DNA of 64,000 nt. Origin: Candidatus Kapaibacterium sp. Lineage in GTDB: Bacteria > Bacteroidota > Ignavibacteria > Kapaibacteriales > UBA4661. A program made the position numbers and the translations under genes. This document shows, one piece after another, positions 1-7,499 of the stretch. Numbering within the stretch: the stretch's first letter is position 1; each line of letters starts with the position of its first letter. A model generated the notes under the pieces. The model was given only the letters and a program-made list of their open reading frames with translations, did not search any database and was not told where the DNA came from. The stretch is taken from the NCBI GenBank assembly GCA_025455065.1, contig JALONG010000028.1, positions 22,843 to 86,842 on the forward strand, given 5' to 3'.

Positions 1-711
1 AACGGAGTTCAAAATAATCCGTGCGCCTTTCTGGATCAGACCTTGTGCCTGCTCCTTCGTTGCAGCAACCGTACCAAGTACGAGGTTATGCCGGAGAACA
101 ATCTCGAAAATTTGGTCAATCACTTTTTTTACTTCGTCGTGCGCCGGACCGTCGTAAAAACCCATCGTCATAGCAAGGTCGCGTGGACCAATAACGAAGC
201 CATCTACACCCTTCACCTTGCACATTGCTTCCAGATTATCCATTGCTTTAATGTCCTCAATTTGCGGCAACACGAGCGTTTGTTCATTGGCAAAATTCAC
301 ATATTCGAGCTGCGATTTTTTGCCGAGCATATAATCTGAAGCCCTTACGGGACCTAGTCCACGCTCACCAAGCGGCGGGTATTTCATTGCGCGAACTAAT
401 TTTTCACAATCTTCCGCCGTGTTGCAACCCGGCATCATTACTCCCATTACGCCTAAATCCATGAACTGCAAAATCAGTTTTTCATCCAAACTACGCACCC
501 GCGCAAGCGGCGTAATTCCTACACTCTCGGCAGCACGAATCATGCCGTCGGCGTTGGAGGGCGTAATTGCGCCGTGTTCGCCGTCCAACATATAAAAATC
601 GAATCCCGCAAGACCGCAATACTCAGTAATTACGGGGTCGGTCGTAGGCGAAATCACACCGAAAATCGGCTGTCCTTTTTGGAGTTTGGTTCGTGCTTGG
701 TTTTCGCGCAT
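1..711 (-). CDS. HpcH/HpaI-type aldolase, partial (C-terminus beyond window)
   Basis: Reading the complement from 711 gives MRENQARTKLQKGQPIFG followed by VISPTTDPVITEYCGLAG and FYMLDGEHGAITP, the typical opening of HpcH/HpaI class II aldolases (2-keto-3-deoxy acid aldolases that cleave 4-hydroxy-2-oxoacids to pyruvate plus an aldehyde). Later landmarks are PQIEDIKAMDNLEAM and VDGFVIGPRDLAMTMG, matching the metal-binding glutamate and the GP-DL block of the family. The reading frame is open to position 1, so the last part of the protein is missing. An upstream in-frame ATG at 768 would add 19 residues encoded by AAGGATAAGGG-type repeats, so I prefer 711. It is the last visible gene of the minus-strand catabolic row, after an unusual LeuD-like gene. 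Inference: it performs a C-C cleavage step of that pathway. Confidence 0.88.
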   Translation of the reverse strand, partial: MRENQARTKLQKGQPIFGVISPTTDPVITEYCGLAGFDFYMLDGEHGAITPSNADGMIRAAESVGITPLARVRSLDEKLILQFMDLGVMGVMMPGCNTAEDCEKLVRAMKYPPLGERGLGPVRASDYMLGKKSQLEYVNFANEQTLVLPQIEDIKAMDNLEAMCKVKGVDGFVIGPRDLAMTMGFYDGPAHDEVKKVIDQIFEIVLRHNLVLGTVAATKEQAQGLIQKGARIILNSV

Positions 712-779
712 TGGAAGAAAGAGATAAGGGAAAAAGGATAAGGGCTTGGCAGCATTTTCAAGGCTCATTGAGTTGCGAT

Positions 780-1319
780 TTATCGTAAATCCTTCGCCGT
801 TCCATCGGCAATTTTCCGCTTGATAAATTCCATCAGCCCGCCCGAAGACGCAATTTCCGCCACAAACGGCGCAACAGGCAATGCCTGAGCCTCAAAGCCT
901 GTGGTGAGGTTTTTGATGATGCCTGTGTCAGGGTTAAATTCCAGTTCATCACCCGTTTTAACGTGCTTCACGATGTCTTTGCAGGTGATGAACGGCAAGC
1001 CATAATTGGTCGCATTGCGAAACTGCAAACGCGAGAAGGAATCCGCAAACACCGCTTGAATCCCCGCTCCCATCATGCCCGTAACAACGTGTTCAATGCT
1101 TTTGCCGCCGCCCGCAAAGTTATGTCCCGCCACGATGAACGTGTAGCCTTCGTTTTTGAAAGCATTTTCGGCATTAAATTGTTCATCAACACCCGCCATA
1201 ACCCATTTTGCGTTCTCCGCAGGGTCTATCGCGCTTGTCCAAAATTTTTGAATGATGATGTCGAACGCATACACGTATTTTTCCGACACCCATGCTTTTC
1301 CGCGTTGAATGTGAGCCAT
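780..1319 (-). CDS. Aconitase-family small (swivel) subunit, divergent LeuD-like
   Basis: A 179-residue protein resembling 3-isopropylmalate dehydratase small subunits: VAGHNFAGGGKSIEHV at about 63-78 corresponds to the NFGCGSSREHA loop, and SFSRLQFRNATNYGLPF to SFARIFFRNAINIGLP. The usual DTDxIIP motif near the N-terminus is absent, replaced by a DIII-QKFW stretch. In the active-site loop the serine that acts as base in aconitase is Lys73 and the substrate-binding arginine is Ile75. It lies just downstream of a LeuC-like large subunit (1468-2733), so the two probably form one heteromeric [4Fe-4S] hydro-lyase. The missing residues suggest a substrate other than isopropylmalate, or altered chemistry. 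No leuA or leuB is nearby, which also argues against leucine biosynthesis. Confidence 0.85.
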   Translation of the reverse strand: MAHIQRGKAWVSEKYVYAFDIIIQKFWTSAIDPAENAKWVMAGVDEQFNAENAFKNEGYTFIVAGHNFAGGGKSIEHVVTGMMGAGIQAVFADSFSRLQFRNATNYGLPFITCKDIVKHVKTGDELEFNPDTGIIKNLTTGFEAQALPVAPFVAEIASSGGLMEFIKRKIADGTAKDLR

Positions 1320-1330
1320 GTTGGTAGAGT

Positions 1331-1442
1331 GGTTACTTGGTTAGTTGGGGCTTAGTTACTTGGGGCTTGGTGCTTAGTTACTTGGGGCTTGGTTGCTTAG
1401 TTACTTGGGGCTTGGTTGCTTAGTTACTTGGGGCTTGGTTTG
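1331..1442. repeat. Tandem 23-nt repeat built from 7-nt-like words
   Basis: The gap between the two aconitase-type subunit genes is filled by TTACTTGGGGCTTGGTTGC-type units repeated about every 23 nt, with partial units at the left edge (GGTTACTTGGTTAGTTGGGG). Related words recur at 8325-8345 and 11404-11430. No promoter or coding signal is visible in it. Confidence 0.85.
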
Positions 1443-1467
1443 TTGAGAATTATTGGGCTTCATTGCT

Positions 1468-2733
1468 TCACAATTCTCGTGGGTCAGAGATAACACCCGT
1501 CAATGCTGATGCGGCGACGACGGCTGGCGACGACAAATAAATCTGAGCATTTTTGCTGCCCATGCGCCCTTTCATATTGCGGTTTCCTGCGGAGAGAACG
1601 ATATCCCCATCGCCCGCCACGCCAGTGTGAATACCCGCACAAGCCGCACAACTCGGCGTGTCCACCGCTACACCGGCTTCCACAAGTGTCGTGATATAGC
1701 CAGCCTTCAGCGCATCCAAATACACCTGCGTACTTGCCGGAACAAGCAGGAAATTCACATCACGGTGTACTTGCTTGCCTTCAAGAATTTTTGCAATCAT
1801 CGCAATATCCTCCAAACGCCCATTGGTGCAGGTTCCAACGAATGCCTTGTTGAATTTTGTGCCGACAACTTTTTCAATCGGCGCAATGTCGTCGAGTTTG
1901 TCCGGCATAGCGACCGTCGGTCCGATGTTCGTTACGTCCACCTCATAGACCGCATCGTAATGCGCGTCTGCGTCGCTTGCAATCATGCTCCAATCGCCTT
2001 TTGCCCGTCCTTTCAGGTACTCTTTCGTCACCTCATCCGGCGCAACAATGCCGTTTTTCGCACCTAAATCCACCGTCATATTGCAGAGCGTCATGCGTCC
2101 CGCCATAGAAAGCGCATGAATAGCGGGTCCCTCGAACTCCAGCGTTTTGTAGATAAGATGCCCGTTCCAGTGCATCATGCCCATAATATGCAGCGACAAA
2201 TCTTTACCCATCACGTAAGGCTGCCACGTTCCGGTGATATGAAATTTCACCGATTCCGGCACACGAAACCAGCATTTGCCAATCGCCATCGCCACCGCAG
2301 CATCGCTCACGCTGACGGCATTGCCAACCGCACCAACCGCACCGTAGGTGTTCGCATGGGAATCCGTACCAATACTGACCGTTCCCGGAAGCACGTGTCC
2401 TTGCTCAACCATGATTTGATGCGCTATTCCCTGTTTTCCAAGGTCGTAAAAGTGCGTGATATTATGCTCACGGACTACCTCGCGCCATTCGTTGAGCATG
2501 GTCGCAAACTGAGCCGTTGGCGGCGGAACAAGGTGGTCGGAAACACAGATAACACGGTCTTTGTCAAAGACTTCCGTTTTGCCGAGTTCGTGCAAGGCAG
2601 TAAAGGTCTGCTTTCCAAGATAATCCATCGTCATAACGGTATAAATATCCGTCCAGACAAGTTCAGCAGGGCGCACGGAATCTCGTCCGCTTTGCTGTGC
2701 CATGATTTTTTCGGTGATGGTCATTCCGGGCAT
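1468..2733 (-). CDS. Aconitase-family large subunit (LeuC-like), set 1
   Basis: A 421-residue large subunit of the isopropylmalate/homoaconitate dehydratase type. The three [4Fe-4S] cysteines are visible: Cys302 in GTCTNGR, and Cys362 and Cys365 in SCAACAG. Other family landmarks are SDHLVPPPT at about 65-73, HQIMVEQG at 105-112 and IGTDSHANTYG at 121-131. Length fits the bacterial/archaeal LeuC2 group (about 420) rather than the 465-residue proteobacterial LeuC. A second start at 2724 (MTITEK) is equally good. The partner is the divergent small subunit at 780-1319. Function is inferred as hydro-lyase/isomerase for a branched hydroxy-di- or tricarboxylate; the similar dimethylmalate dehydratase of nicotinate fermentation shows that this family includes catabolic members. 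Confidence 0.92.
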   Translation of the reverse strand: MPGMTITEKIMAQQSGRDSVRPAELVWTDIYTVMTMDYLGKQTFTALHELGKTEVFDKDRVICVSDHLVPPPTAQFATMLNEWREVVREHNITHFYDLGKQGIAHQIMVEQGHVLPGTVSIGTDSHANTYGAVGAVGNAVSVSDAAVAMAIGKCWFRVPESVKFHITGTWQPYVMGKDLSLHIMGMMHWNGHLIYKTLEFEGPAIHALSMAGRMTLCNMTVDLGAKNGIVAPDEVTKEYLKGRAKGDWSMIASDADAHYDAVYEVDVTNIGPTVAMPDKLDDIAPIEKVVGTKFNKAFVGTCTNGRLEDIAMIAKILEGKQVHRDVNFLLVPASTQVYLDALKAGYITTLVEAGVAVDTPSCAACAGIHTGVAGDGDIVLSAGNRNMKGRMGSKNAQIYLSSPAVVAASALTGVISDPREL

Positions 2734-2740
2734 AATCGGT

Positions 2741-2770
2741 CAAGGGATAAGGGATGAAGGATAAGGGGTG
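2741..2770. repeat. Short AAGGATAAGGG-type heptamer repeat
   Basis: GGGATAAGGGATGAAGGATA followed by AGGGGTG sits directly upstream of the large-subunit start, the same 14-nt word that forms a longer array at 4931-4999. A partial copy lies at 721-748, ahead of the aldolase gene. Confidence 0.75.
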
Positions 2771-2833
2771 TAGATTTTATGCGTATTTGAGAGAGTTTTG
2801 TGTGTTTGAAGAGCATCATACTCCATACGTTCT

Positions 2834-3265
2834 TCAAATTGCTGCGACGCGGCGTTCTTCAATCATCGTTAATCCCTCAAACTGCCCATTGCGACTATGT
2901 TGCCACGTGCGCATACGGTGACCGTCTTCGATAAGCGTGATGATTTCAAACAGCATTGTTCCCGGTTCGCTTTTGTATGTCCAATAGAGGTTGATAACGT
3001 CGTTGCCGGACTCCCACGCCTCGCCCTTGATGCGCGGGTTATCGAATTGCAAGCGGTCATTTTCGTCAAAATAAGACGTGCCGAAATCGTGGAACTCGCG
3101 TTTTCCGCTCTCCCATGTATATTCATTTGTTTGTGACCACTCGTTGCCGACGAGCTTCAGTGTAAGACGGCTATTGTGTTTGTCAATAACCTCGCCCTTT
3201 GGATTGATGCGCGTGTAAGTACCTTCCCAGATACCCTCATGTTTAGGAAAAATTGACAGTGCCAT
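2834..3265 (-). CDS. DUF3598-like (lipocalin-type) protein
   Basis: About 143 residues starting MALSIFPKHEGIWEGTYTR. The HEGIWEGTY opening, FGTSYFDENDRLQFDN and RIKGEAW in the middle, EIITLIEDGHRMRTWQH and the terminal MIEERRV fit my memory of DUF3598, a lipocalin-like family best known from cyanobacteria, where relatives bind or attach chromophores. The assignment is by motif recall. An upstream extension to 3310 would add a hydrophobic stretch, but HEGIWEGT is normally close to the N-terminus, so 3265 is preferred. It stands with two other small genes (3326-3976 and 3996-4388) between the two aconitase-type pairs. No function in the pathway can be assigned. Confidence 0.7.
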   Translation of the reverse strand: MALSIFPKHEGIWEGTYTRINPKGEVIDKHNSRLTLKLVGNEWSQTNEYTWESGKREFHDFGTSYFDENDRLQFDNPRIKGEAWESGNDVINLYWTYKSEPGTMLFEIITLIEDGHRMRTWQHSRNGQFEGLTMIEERRVAAI

Positions 3266-3325
3266 GGTTGTAAGAAAGAATTGTGAACACAAAAACAGTA
3301 GTTTCACCAATCTAGGTTTTGCGCG

Positions 3326-3976
3326 TCAAAATCTCTTGTAAATAATTGGCATGGAGTACGGCGTAATCTGTTTCCCGTCTTTGATAAGCAGTTCCATCAC
3401 ACTAAAGGAATCTTTCGCAATCGTTTCTTCGAGGGTAAAACTGCCGCCCGGAAATTCATTGGGCGCTTTGATATAAAAACTTTTTGCTTCGGCATTATAC
3501 GTGTACAAGGTAGGTTTGAAGCTGGGTGAGAGTTTCAGGTCGTTGTAATCGAAGCGCAAATTTGCGTTATCGTTGCGAATGTCTTTCACGGGAATTGTCT
3601 TTGGAATCTGTATGGAATGGAGCTTCACAGCACCATTCTCTTCCGTGAACCAGAACAAATACGGCTTCACAACGGTATCTTGCGGCTTATCGGGATAGAC
3701 GTAGTAACTTTCTTCAAGGATGTAGAAGCCTTGATAATTCACGGGTTTGCCCGTTATTTTGTCATCGGCAAGGCGATTAACGTGCTTTGCGTAAGGGTGA
3801 ATTTGTTTTCCCGCTTTGCGCTCTTGCTCGACTTGTTCACGGTTGTCGAGGTCGCCTTGGATGTACTGTTTGAAAAGGTCGAAGGGTTTCATGGAAGCCT
3901 GTTGTTGGGAGAAAATTGGAATTGCAGCACAAAGAACAAGTGCTGCAGATACGAGGTTTCGTGCGGTTTTGAGCAT
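3326..3976 (-). CDS. Secreted protein, possibly CpcT/CpeT-like
   Basis: 216 residues with a clear signal peptide (MLKTARNLVSAALVLCAAIPIFS-QQQ). The mature part begins with DLFKQYIQGDLDNREQVEQE, followed by GFYILEESYYVYPDKPQ. The GxxDNREQ and the aromatic 'EE-YYVYP' stretch are reminiscent of CpcT/CpeT (chromophore lyase-like) proteins, which have GxFSNxxQ and lYxEQ at the same places, but similarity is weak. If right, it is the second cyanobacterial-type lipocalin-like protein in this small group, here exported to the periplasm. The alternative is a lineage-specific secreted protein. It follows the CcbP-like gene with a 19-bp gap on the same strand, so it is probably co-transcribed. Confidence 0.7.
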   Translation of the reverse strand: MLKTARNLVSAALVLCAAIPIFSQQQASMKPFDLFKQYIQGDLDNREQVEQERKAGKQIHPYAKHVNRLADDKITGKPVNYQGFYILEESYYVYPDKPQDTVVKPYLFWFTEENGAVKLHSIQIPKTIPVKDIRNDNANLRFDYNDLKLSPSFKPTLYTYNAEAKSFYIKAPNEFPGGSFTLEETIAKDSFSVMELLIKDGKQITPYSMPIIYKRF

Positions 3977-3995
3977 GGTATAAATAAGAAAAATA

Positions 3996-4388
3996 TTAAA
4001 ATTCGTAGCCTTGCGCTATCCAATAGTGCCAATCTTCAATAGCTTGCTGGGTTTCGTCATCAACGTCAATGCCCTGTAATTGCGCCAATGGAACAGCGAC
4101 TTCTTTCTTTTTCCATTGCACAAGAACAAGTATCTCATGCATACAATCATCTTCATCGCCCATTTCGATGACAGTTACTTTCTCGCCTTCATCAAGCACA
4201 GATACACTGCGCTTTTCCGTACAGACCGCCTTAAATGGGAATGAGAGAGTGTCTTGGAGATAGTAATACCAGCCCATCGCCCGTTCAGATTCATCATAAG
4301 CATCAACAACAATATCGTAATTTATGCGATGTTCGCGTTCCTCGTCTTTTCCGGGTCGCGTTTTTGTAAGTTTGTGGATGTTAGCCAT
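3996..4388 (-). CDS. CcbP-like calcium-binding protein
   Basis: A 130-residue acidic cytosolic protein. ERAMGWYYYLQDTLSFPF at about 35-52, then EKVTVIEMGDEDDCMHEILV, VAVPLAQLQGIDVDDETQ and the ending DWHYWIAQGYEF are the conserved blocks of the CcbP-type calcium-binding family (first described as a calcium-binding protein of heterocyst-forming cyanobacteria). The acidic GDEDD and DVDDE stretches are likely calcium ligands. The DEEREHRINYDIVVDAYDE head is also typical. It lies 27 bp downstream of the second LeuD-like gene and may belong to the same transcript, although calcium buffering has no evident link to the catabolic genes around it. Confidence 0.82.
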   Translation of the reverse strand: MANIHKLTKTRPGKDEEREHRINYDIVVDAYDESERAMGWYYYLQDTLSFPFKAVCTEKRSVSVLDEGEKVTVIEMGDEDDCMHEILVLVQWKKKEVAVPLAQLQGIDVDDETQQAIEDWHYWIAQGYEF

Positions 4389-4415
4389 AACATGAATTCA
4401 AAGTAAAAAAATGAG

Positions 4416-4925
4416 TTACAAAACATAATCACCATGCTTCTGCAAATAAGCAACCAAGCCGCCTTCAGCCAAAATATCAATCATCACCTGCGGCATTTTT
4501 GTTGCTTTGTAGGTTATTCCTGTGTTCGTATCGGTTACGCTTCCTTCCAGTAAATTTACCTCCAAAACCGCACCATTGCTAATGTTGTGGTCGGGAATTT
4601 CCAAGAGCGGCAAGCCGATATTGATAGCATTGCGAAAGAAAATTCGAGCGAAGTATCGTGCAATAACAACAGAAACTCCCACCACTTTCAGCGCAATCGG
4701 CGCTTGTTCACGCGACGAACCGCACCCAAAATTATCCCCCGCAACGATGATGTCTCCTTGCTTGACGCGGTTTTTGAAGTCAGGGTCAATATCCTCCATC
4801 ACGTGCGCCGCTAGCGACTGCACATCAAGAGTTTTGGTGTATTTGCCGGGAATGATGCGGTCGGTGTCAATGTTGTCGCCCATTGCGCCGGAATAGGCAT
4901 GAACAGTGCCTTGGAAGGTAGCCAT
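4416..4925 (-). CDS. Aconitase-family small subunit (LeuD-like), set 2
   Basis: A 169-residue small subunit starting MATFQGTVHAYSG. It has the intact DNIDTDRIIPGKY motif (18-29) and the active-site loop DNFGCGSSREQAP with Ser70, Ser71 and Arg72, then RIFFRNAINIGLPLLE. This is the normal form of 3-isopropylmalate dehydratase / 2,3-dimethylmalate dehydratase small subunits and contrasts with the degenerate loop of the other pair. The frame stays open upstream through the tandem AAGGATAAGGGATG array and could be read from 5033, but those residues (repeated FIPYPSSLI-type units) are repeat-derived, so 4925 is the likely start. Partner: large subunit 5034-6287. Confidence 0.9.
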   Translation of the reverse strand: MATFQGTVHAYSGAMGDNIDTDRIIPGKYTKTLDVQSLAAHVMEDIDPDFKNRVKQGDIIVAGDNFGCGSSREQAPIALKVVGVSVVIARYFARIFFRNAINIGLPLLEIPDHNISNGAVLEVNLLEGSVTDTNTGITYKATKMPQVMIDILAEGGLVAYLQKHGDYVL

Positions 4926-4930
4926 AAAGA

Positions 4931-4999
4931 AGGGATAAGGGATGAAGGATAAGGGATGAAGGATAAGGGATGAAGGATAAGGGATGAAGGATAAGGGAT
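4931..4999. repeat. 14-nt tandem array (GATGAAGGATAAGG), about five copies
   Basis: Nearly perfect tandem copies of GATGAAGGATAAGG (two 7-nt words) fill the space between the large subunit stop (5034) and the small subunit start (4925). Each copy contains an ATG or near-start on one strand and AAGGA on the other, so copy number changes would alter the leader of the LeuD-like gene. Confidence 0.9.
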
Positions 5000-5033
5000 A
5001 AAATTTATTCCGTGCGTGATTTCGATGCACCAA

Positions 5034-6287
5034 TCACAAAAACTCTGCGGGGTCAGTAATCACGCCCTTGAGAGCCGATGCCGCCACCACTGCCGCCGAA
5101 CCCAGATAAATCCTGGCGTTGGGGTTGCCCATGCGTCCTTTGAAATTACGATTTGCCGTTGAAATCACCGTTTCGCCATCGCCCGGAACGCCCAGATGCG
5201 CACCCACACACACGCCACAAGCCGCATTGGTAAAGGTCGCACCAGCTTCCATCAGCGTTTGCATCGTGCCATCGTTCATTGCCGCCAAAAAAACATTTTT
5301 CGACGCTGGAGTGATAAGCAAACGTACGTTGGGGTGAATATGCCGCCCACGCAGTATTTGTGCGGCTTCGCGGAGGTCTTCCAAACGAGCGTTCACACAA
5401 CTTCCAATAAAAGCATATTGGATTTTTGTGCCTTCCACCACCGAAATTTCCTGCACATTATCGGGCGAATTTGGCACGGCTACTTGCGGACGAAGCGAGG
5501 AAACATCGAAGGTGTAGTGCTTTGCATATTCAGCGTCCGCATCGGGAAAAATTGGCGTGAAGTCGTAATCAAGCCCAAACTCAAGTTTCAAGCCATTGGG
5601 ATGCACAATACCCGTTTTTGCACCCATTTCGGCAGACATATTCGCAATCGTCATACGGCTGGAAAGCGAGAGCGGATGCAGTGCTGAGCCACAAAACTCA
5701 ATGGCTTGATACGTCGCACCCGAAATCGAAAGCTGCCCTGTGGTGAAGAGTATCAAGTCCTTCGCCGTTACGCCCTTTTGCAGCCTACCAGTGTACTCAA
5801 TTTTCACCGTTTGCGGCACTTTGAGCCAAATTTTTCCCGTCAGCATCACCGCCGCTAAATCCGTCGAACCAACACCCGTCGCAAATGCCCCCAAGCCCCC
5901 GTAGGTACAGGTGTGCGAGTCTGCGCCGACAAATAAATCTCCAGGCTTGACGAACTGCTCTTCCACCATAATTTGATGGCAAATTCCCGCACCGACATCA
6001 AAAAGCGGGCATCCCTGCTCGGCAGCAAATTCGCGCATCATCACGTGGAGGTTTGATATTTTCTCCGTTGGAGCAGGTGCGGCGTGGTCAATCACGAGCG
6101 GAAATCGCGCAGGATTCCAAACTTTTTTACCGCTTGTGCCGACCATTTCCCGAAATGCCTTGATTGCATATGGCGCGGTTGTGTCGGTAGCCATGATGCA
6201 ATCCACGTTCACAACCGTTAGTTCGCCCTGATACACATCGCGCCCCGAGCGGGCGGAGAGGATTTTTTCGCTGATGGTTTGTCCCAT
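5034..6287 (-). CDS. Aconitase-family large subunit (LeuC-like), set 2
   Basis: A 417-residue LeuC2-type large subunit. Cluster cysteines are Cys297 (GSCVNAR), Cys357 and Cys360 (ACGVCVG). IDHAAPAP at 66-73, HQIMVEEQ at 104-111 and GADSHTCTYGGLGAFATG at 121-138 are family signatures. It is clearly a paralogue of the protein at 1468-2733 but pairs with a small subunit that retains all catalytic residues. It starts six bases after the stop of the CoA-transferase gene, so both are in one operon. Reaction inferred: reversible dehydration or hydration, or isomerisation, of a hydroxy dicarboxylate. Confidence 0.93.
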   Translation of the reverse strand: MGQTISEKILSARSGRDVYQGELTVVNVDCIMATDTTAPYAIKAFREMVGTSGKKVWNPARFPLVIDHAAPAPTEKISNLHVMMREFAAEQGCPLFDVGAGICHQIMVEEQFVKPGDLFVGADSHTCTYGGLGAFATGVGSTDLAAVMLTGKIWLKVPQTVKIEYTGRLQKGVTAKDLILFTTGQLSISGATYQAIEFCGSALHPLSLSSRMTIANMSAEMGAKTGIVHPNGLKLEFGLDYDFTPIFPDADAEYAKHYTFDVSSLRPQVAVPNSPDNVQEISVVEGTKIQYAFIGSCVNARLEDLREAAQILRGRHIHPNVRLLITPASKNVFLAAMNDGTMQTLMEAGATFTNAACGVCVGAHLGVPGDGETVISTANRNFKGRMGNPNARIYLGSAAVVAASALKGVITDPAEFL

Positions 6288-6293
6288 GATGTT

Positions 6294-7496
6294 TTACATT
6301 TTAATGATATTTTGCTCTTCCAATGCCTGTATTTCTGTGTCATCCAAGCCCAAATCACCTAAAATTTCCCGTGTATGCTCACCAATCTGTGGAGGATTCA
6401 TCGTTAATGAAAACTCTGTACCACCCATTTCAAGCGGTATTTTGGGCAATTTTGTGCGCGTTCCGTCGGGAAGCAAGGTTTCAAGCAGGCTGCCGCCCTC
6501 ATTAAGCTGCACATCATCAAACAAATCTTCGGGTCGGGCAATCGGTGCAAAGGTAATATCTGCCTCCTCGCAACGGCTGATGATTTCTGCCTTCGTGAAT
6601 GTTCGCATCATTGTTTCAACGGCCGGCAAAAACCATTCGCGCTCGGCAATGCGGTCATTATTGGTCGTGAGGCGCTCATCATTCAGCCAATCGTCTCTGT
6701 CAAATGCTTTGCAAAAGCGCTCCCAATGTTTTTCGCTGATAAGCCCCACAAACACTGCATCGCCGTCTTTGGTATCGAATGTGCGGTAAACCGACCACGC
6801 GCTAACCCGCGCAGGCATTGGCGGTACAGGCTCTTTCGTGATTGCGCCGTACGCCATATGCTGCCCCATGAGAAACGCTGTCGTTTCAAAGAGTGCGCTT
6901 TTGACGAATGTCCCCTTGCCTGTTTGATTACGCTCGTGCAGTGCTGCGAGAATACCAATCACCCCAAACATTCCGCCCGTAATATCCACAACGGACGTTC
7001 CAGCGCGAAGCGGCATCCCAACTGGTCCTGTCATGTATGCCAATCCGCCCATCATCTGCACGACTTCATCCATCGCATGGCGCTTTTCGTAGGGACCGGA
7101 AAGAAAGCCCTTGAGCGAACAGTAAATCAGGCGTGGATTAAGCACAGATAATGTTTCGTAGCCATAGCCAAGTCGCTCCATCGTGCCGGGTCCGAAATTT
7201 TCAACGAGAATATCTGCACCTTCTACAAGCCGCATAATCACTTGCTTTCCGGCTTCGGACTTAATATCAATCGCCAAACTTTGTTTGTTTCGATTGTAAA
7301 AGGAGAAATATCCCGTTCCAAAACCCCGCAAACGCCGCGTAGAATCACCTTCCGGCGGCTCAATGTGCATGACTGACGCGCCCATATCCGCCAAGAGCAG
7401 ACCGCAAGCGGGTCCCATAACGGCGTGGGTAAATTCGAGAACGGTGATGCCCTGTAATGGTGCGCCGTGTACGCTTTTTTCTGTTTCATTCTTCAT
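6294..7496 (-). CDS. CaiB/BaiF family III CoA-transferase
   Basis: 400 residues with the family opening GAPLQGITVLEFTHAVMGPA and LLADMGASVMHIEPPEGD. VENFGPGTMERLGYGYE and LIYCSLKGFLSGPY follow, then MMGGLAYMTGPVG and the catalytic aspartate, most probably Asp171 in SVVDITGG. These enzymes move CoA between carboxylic acids through an aspartyl-CoA anhydride. Length (about 400) is normal. Between the aconitase-type genes and the HMG-CoA-lyase type gene, the natural role is activation of a dicarboxylate before C-C cleavage. It is spaced 3 bp from the SnoaL-like gene upstream and 6 bp from the large subunit downstream, which indicates tight co-expression. Confidence 0.93.
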   Translation of the reverse strand: MKNETEKSVHGAPLQGITVLEFTHAVMGPACGLLLADMGASVMHIEPPEGDSTRRLRGFGTGYFSFYNRNKQSLAIDIKSEAGKQVIMRLVEGADILVENFGPGTMERLGYGYETLSVLNPRLIYCSLKGFLSGPYEKRHAMDEVVQMMGGLAYMTGPVGMPLRAGTSVVDITGGMFGVIGILAALHERNQTGKGTFVKSALFETTAFLMGQHMAYGAITKEPVPPMPARVSAWSVYRTFDTKDGDAVFVGLISEKHWERFCKAFDRDDWLNDERLTTNNDRIAEREWFLPAVETMMRTFTKAEIISRCEEADITFAPIARPEDLFDDVQLNEGGSLLETLLPDGTRTKLPKIPLEMGGTEFSLTMNPPQIGEHTREILGDLGLDDTEIQALEEQNIIKM

Positions 7497-7499
7497 ACA

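Noticed and set aside
963-1355. Plus-strand open frame opposite the LeuD-like gene
   Set aside because: It is a shadow of the minus-strand gene with no family resemblance; similar shadows (for example 33920-34843, 37033-38028, 53918-54718 and 57610-58614) were dismissed for the same reason.
1331-1442. CRISPR array
   Set aside because: The units are contiguous tandem repeats without unique spacers and no cas genes are present. The same holds for the arrays at 4931-4999 and 8325-8392.
4926-5033. N-terminal extension of the set-2 small subunit read through the 14-nt array (FIPYPSSLI-type residues)
   Set aside because: The residues are purely repeat-encoded and the MATFQGTVHAYSG start matches the family.
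780-6287. Leucine biosynthesis operon (leuCD) as the meaning of the two aconitase-type pairs
   Set aside because: No leuA, leuB or ilv gene is nearby, one small subunit lacks key catalytic residues, and the genes sit with a CoA-transferase, aldolase and HMG-CoA-lyase type gene. A catabolic role fits better, although one pair could still be bifunctional.
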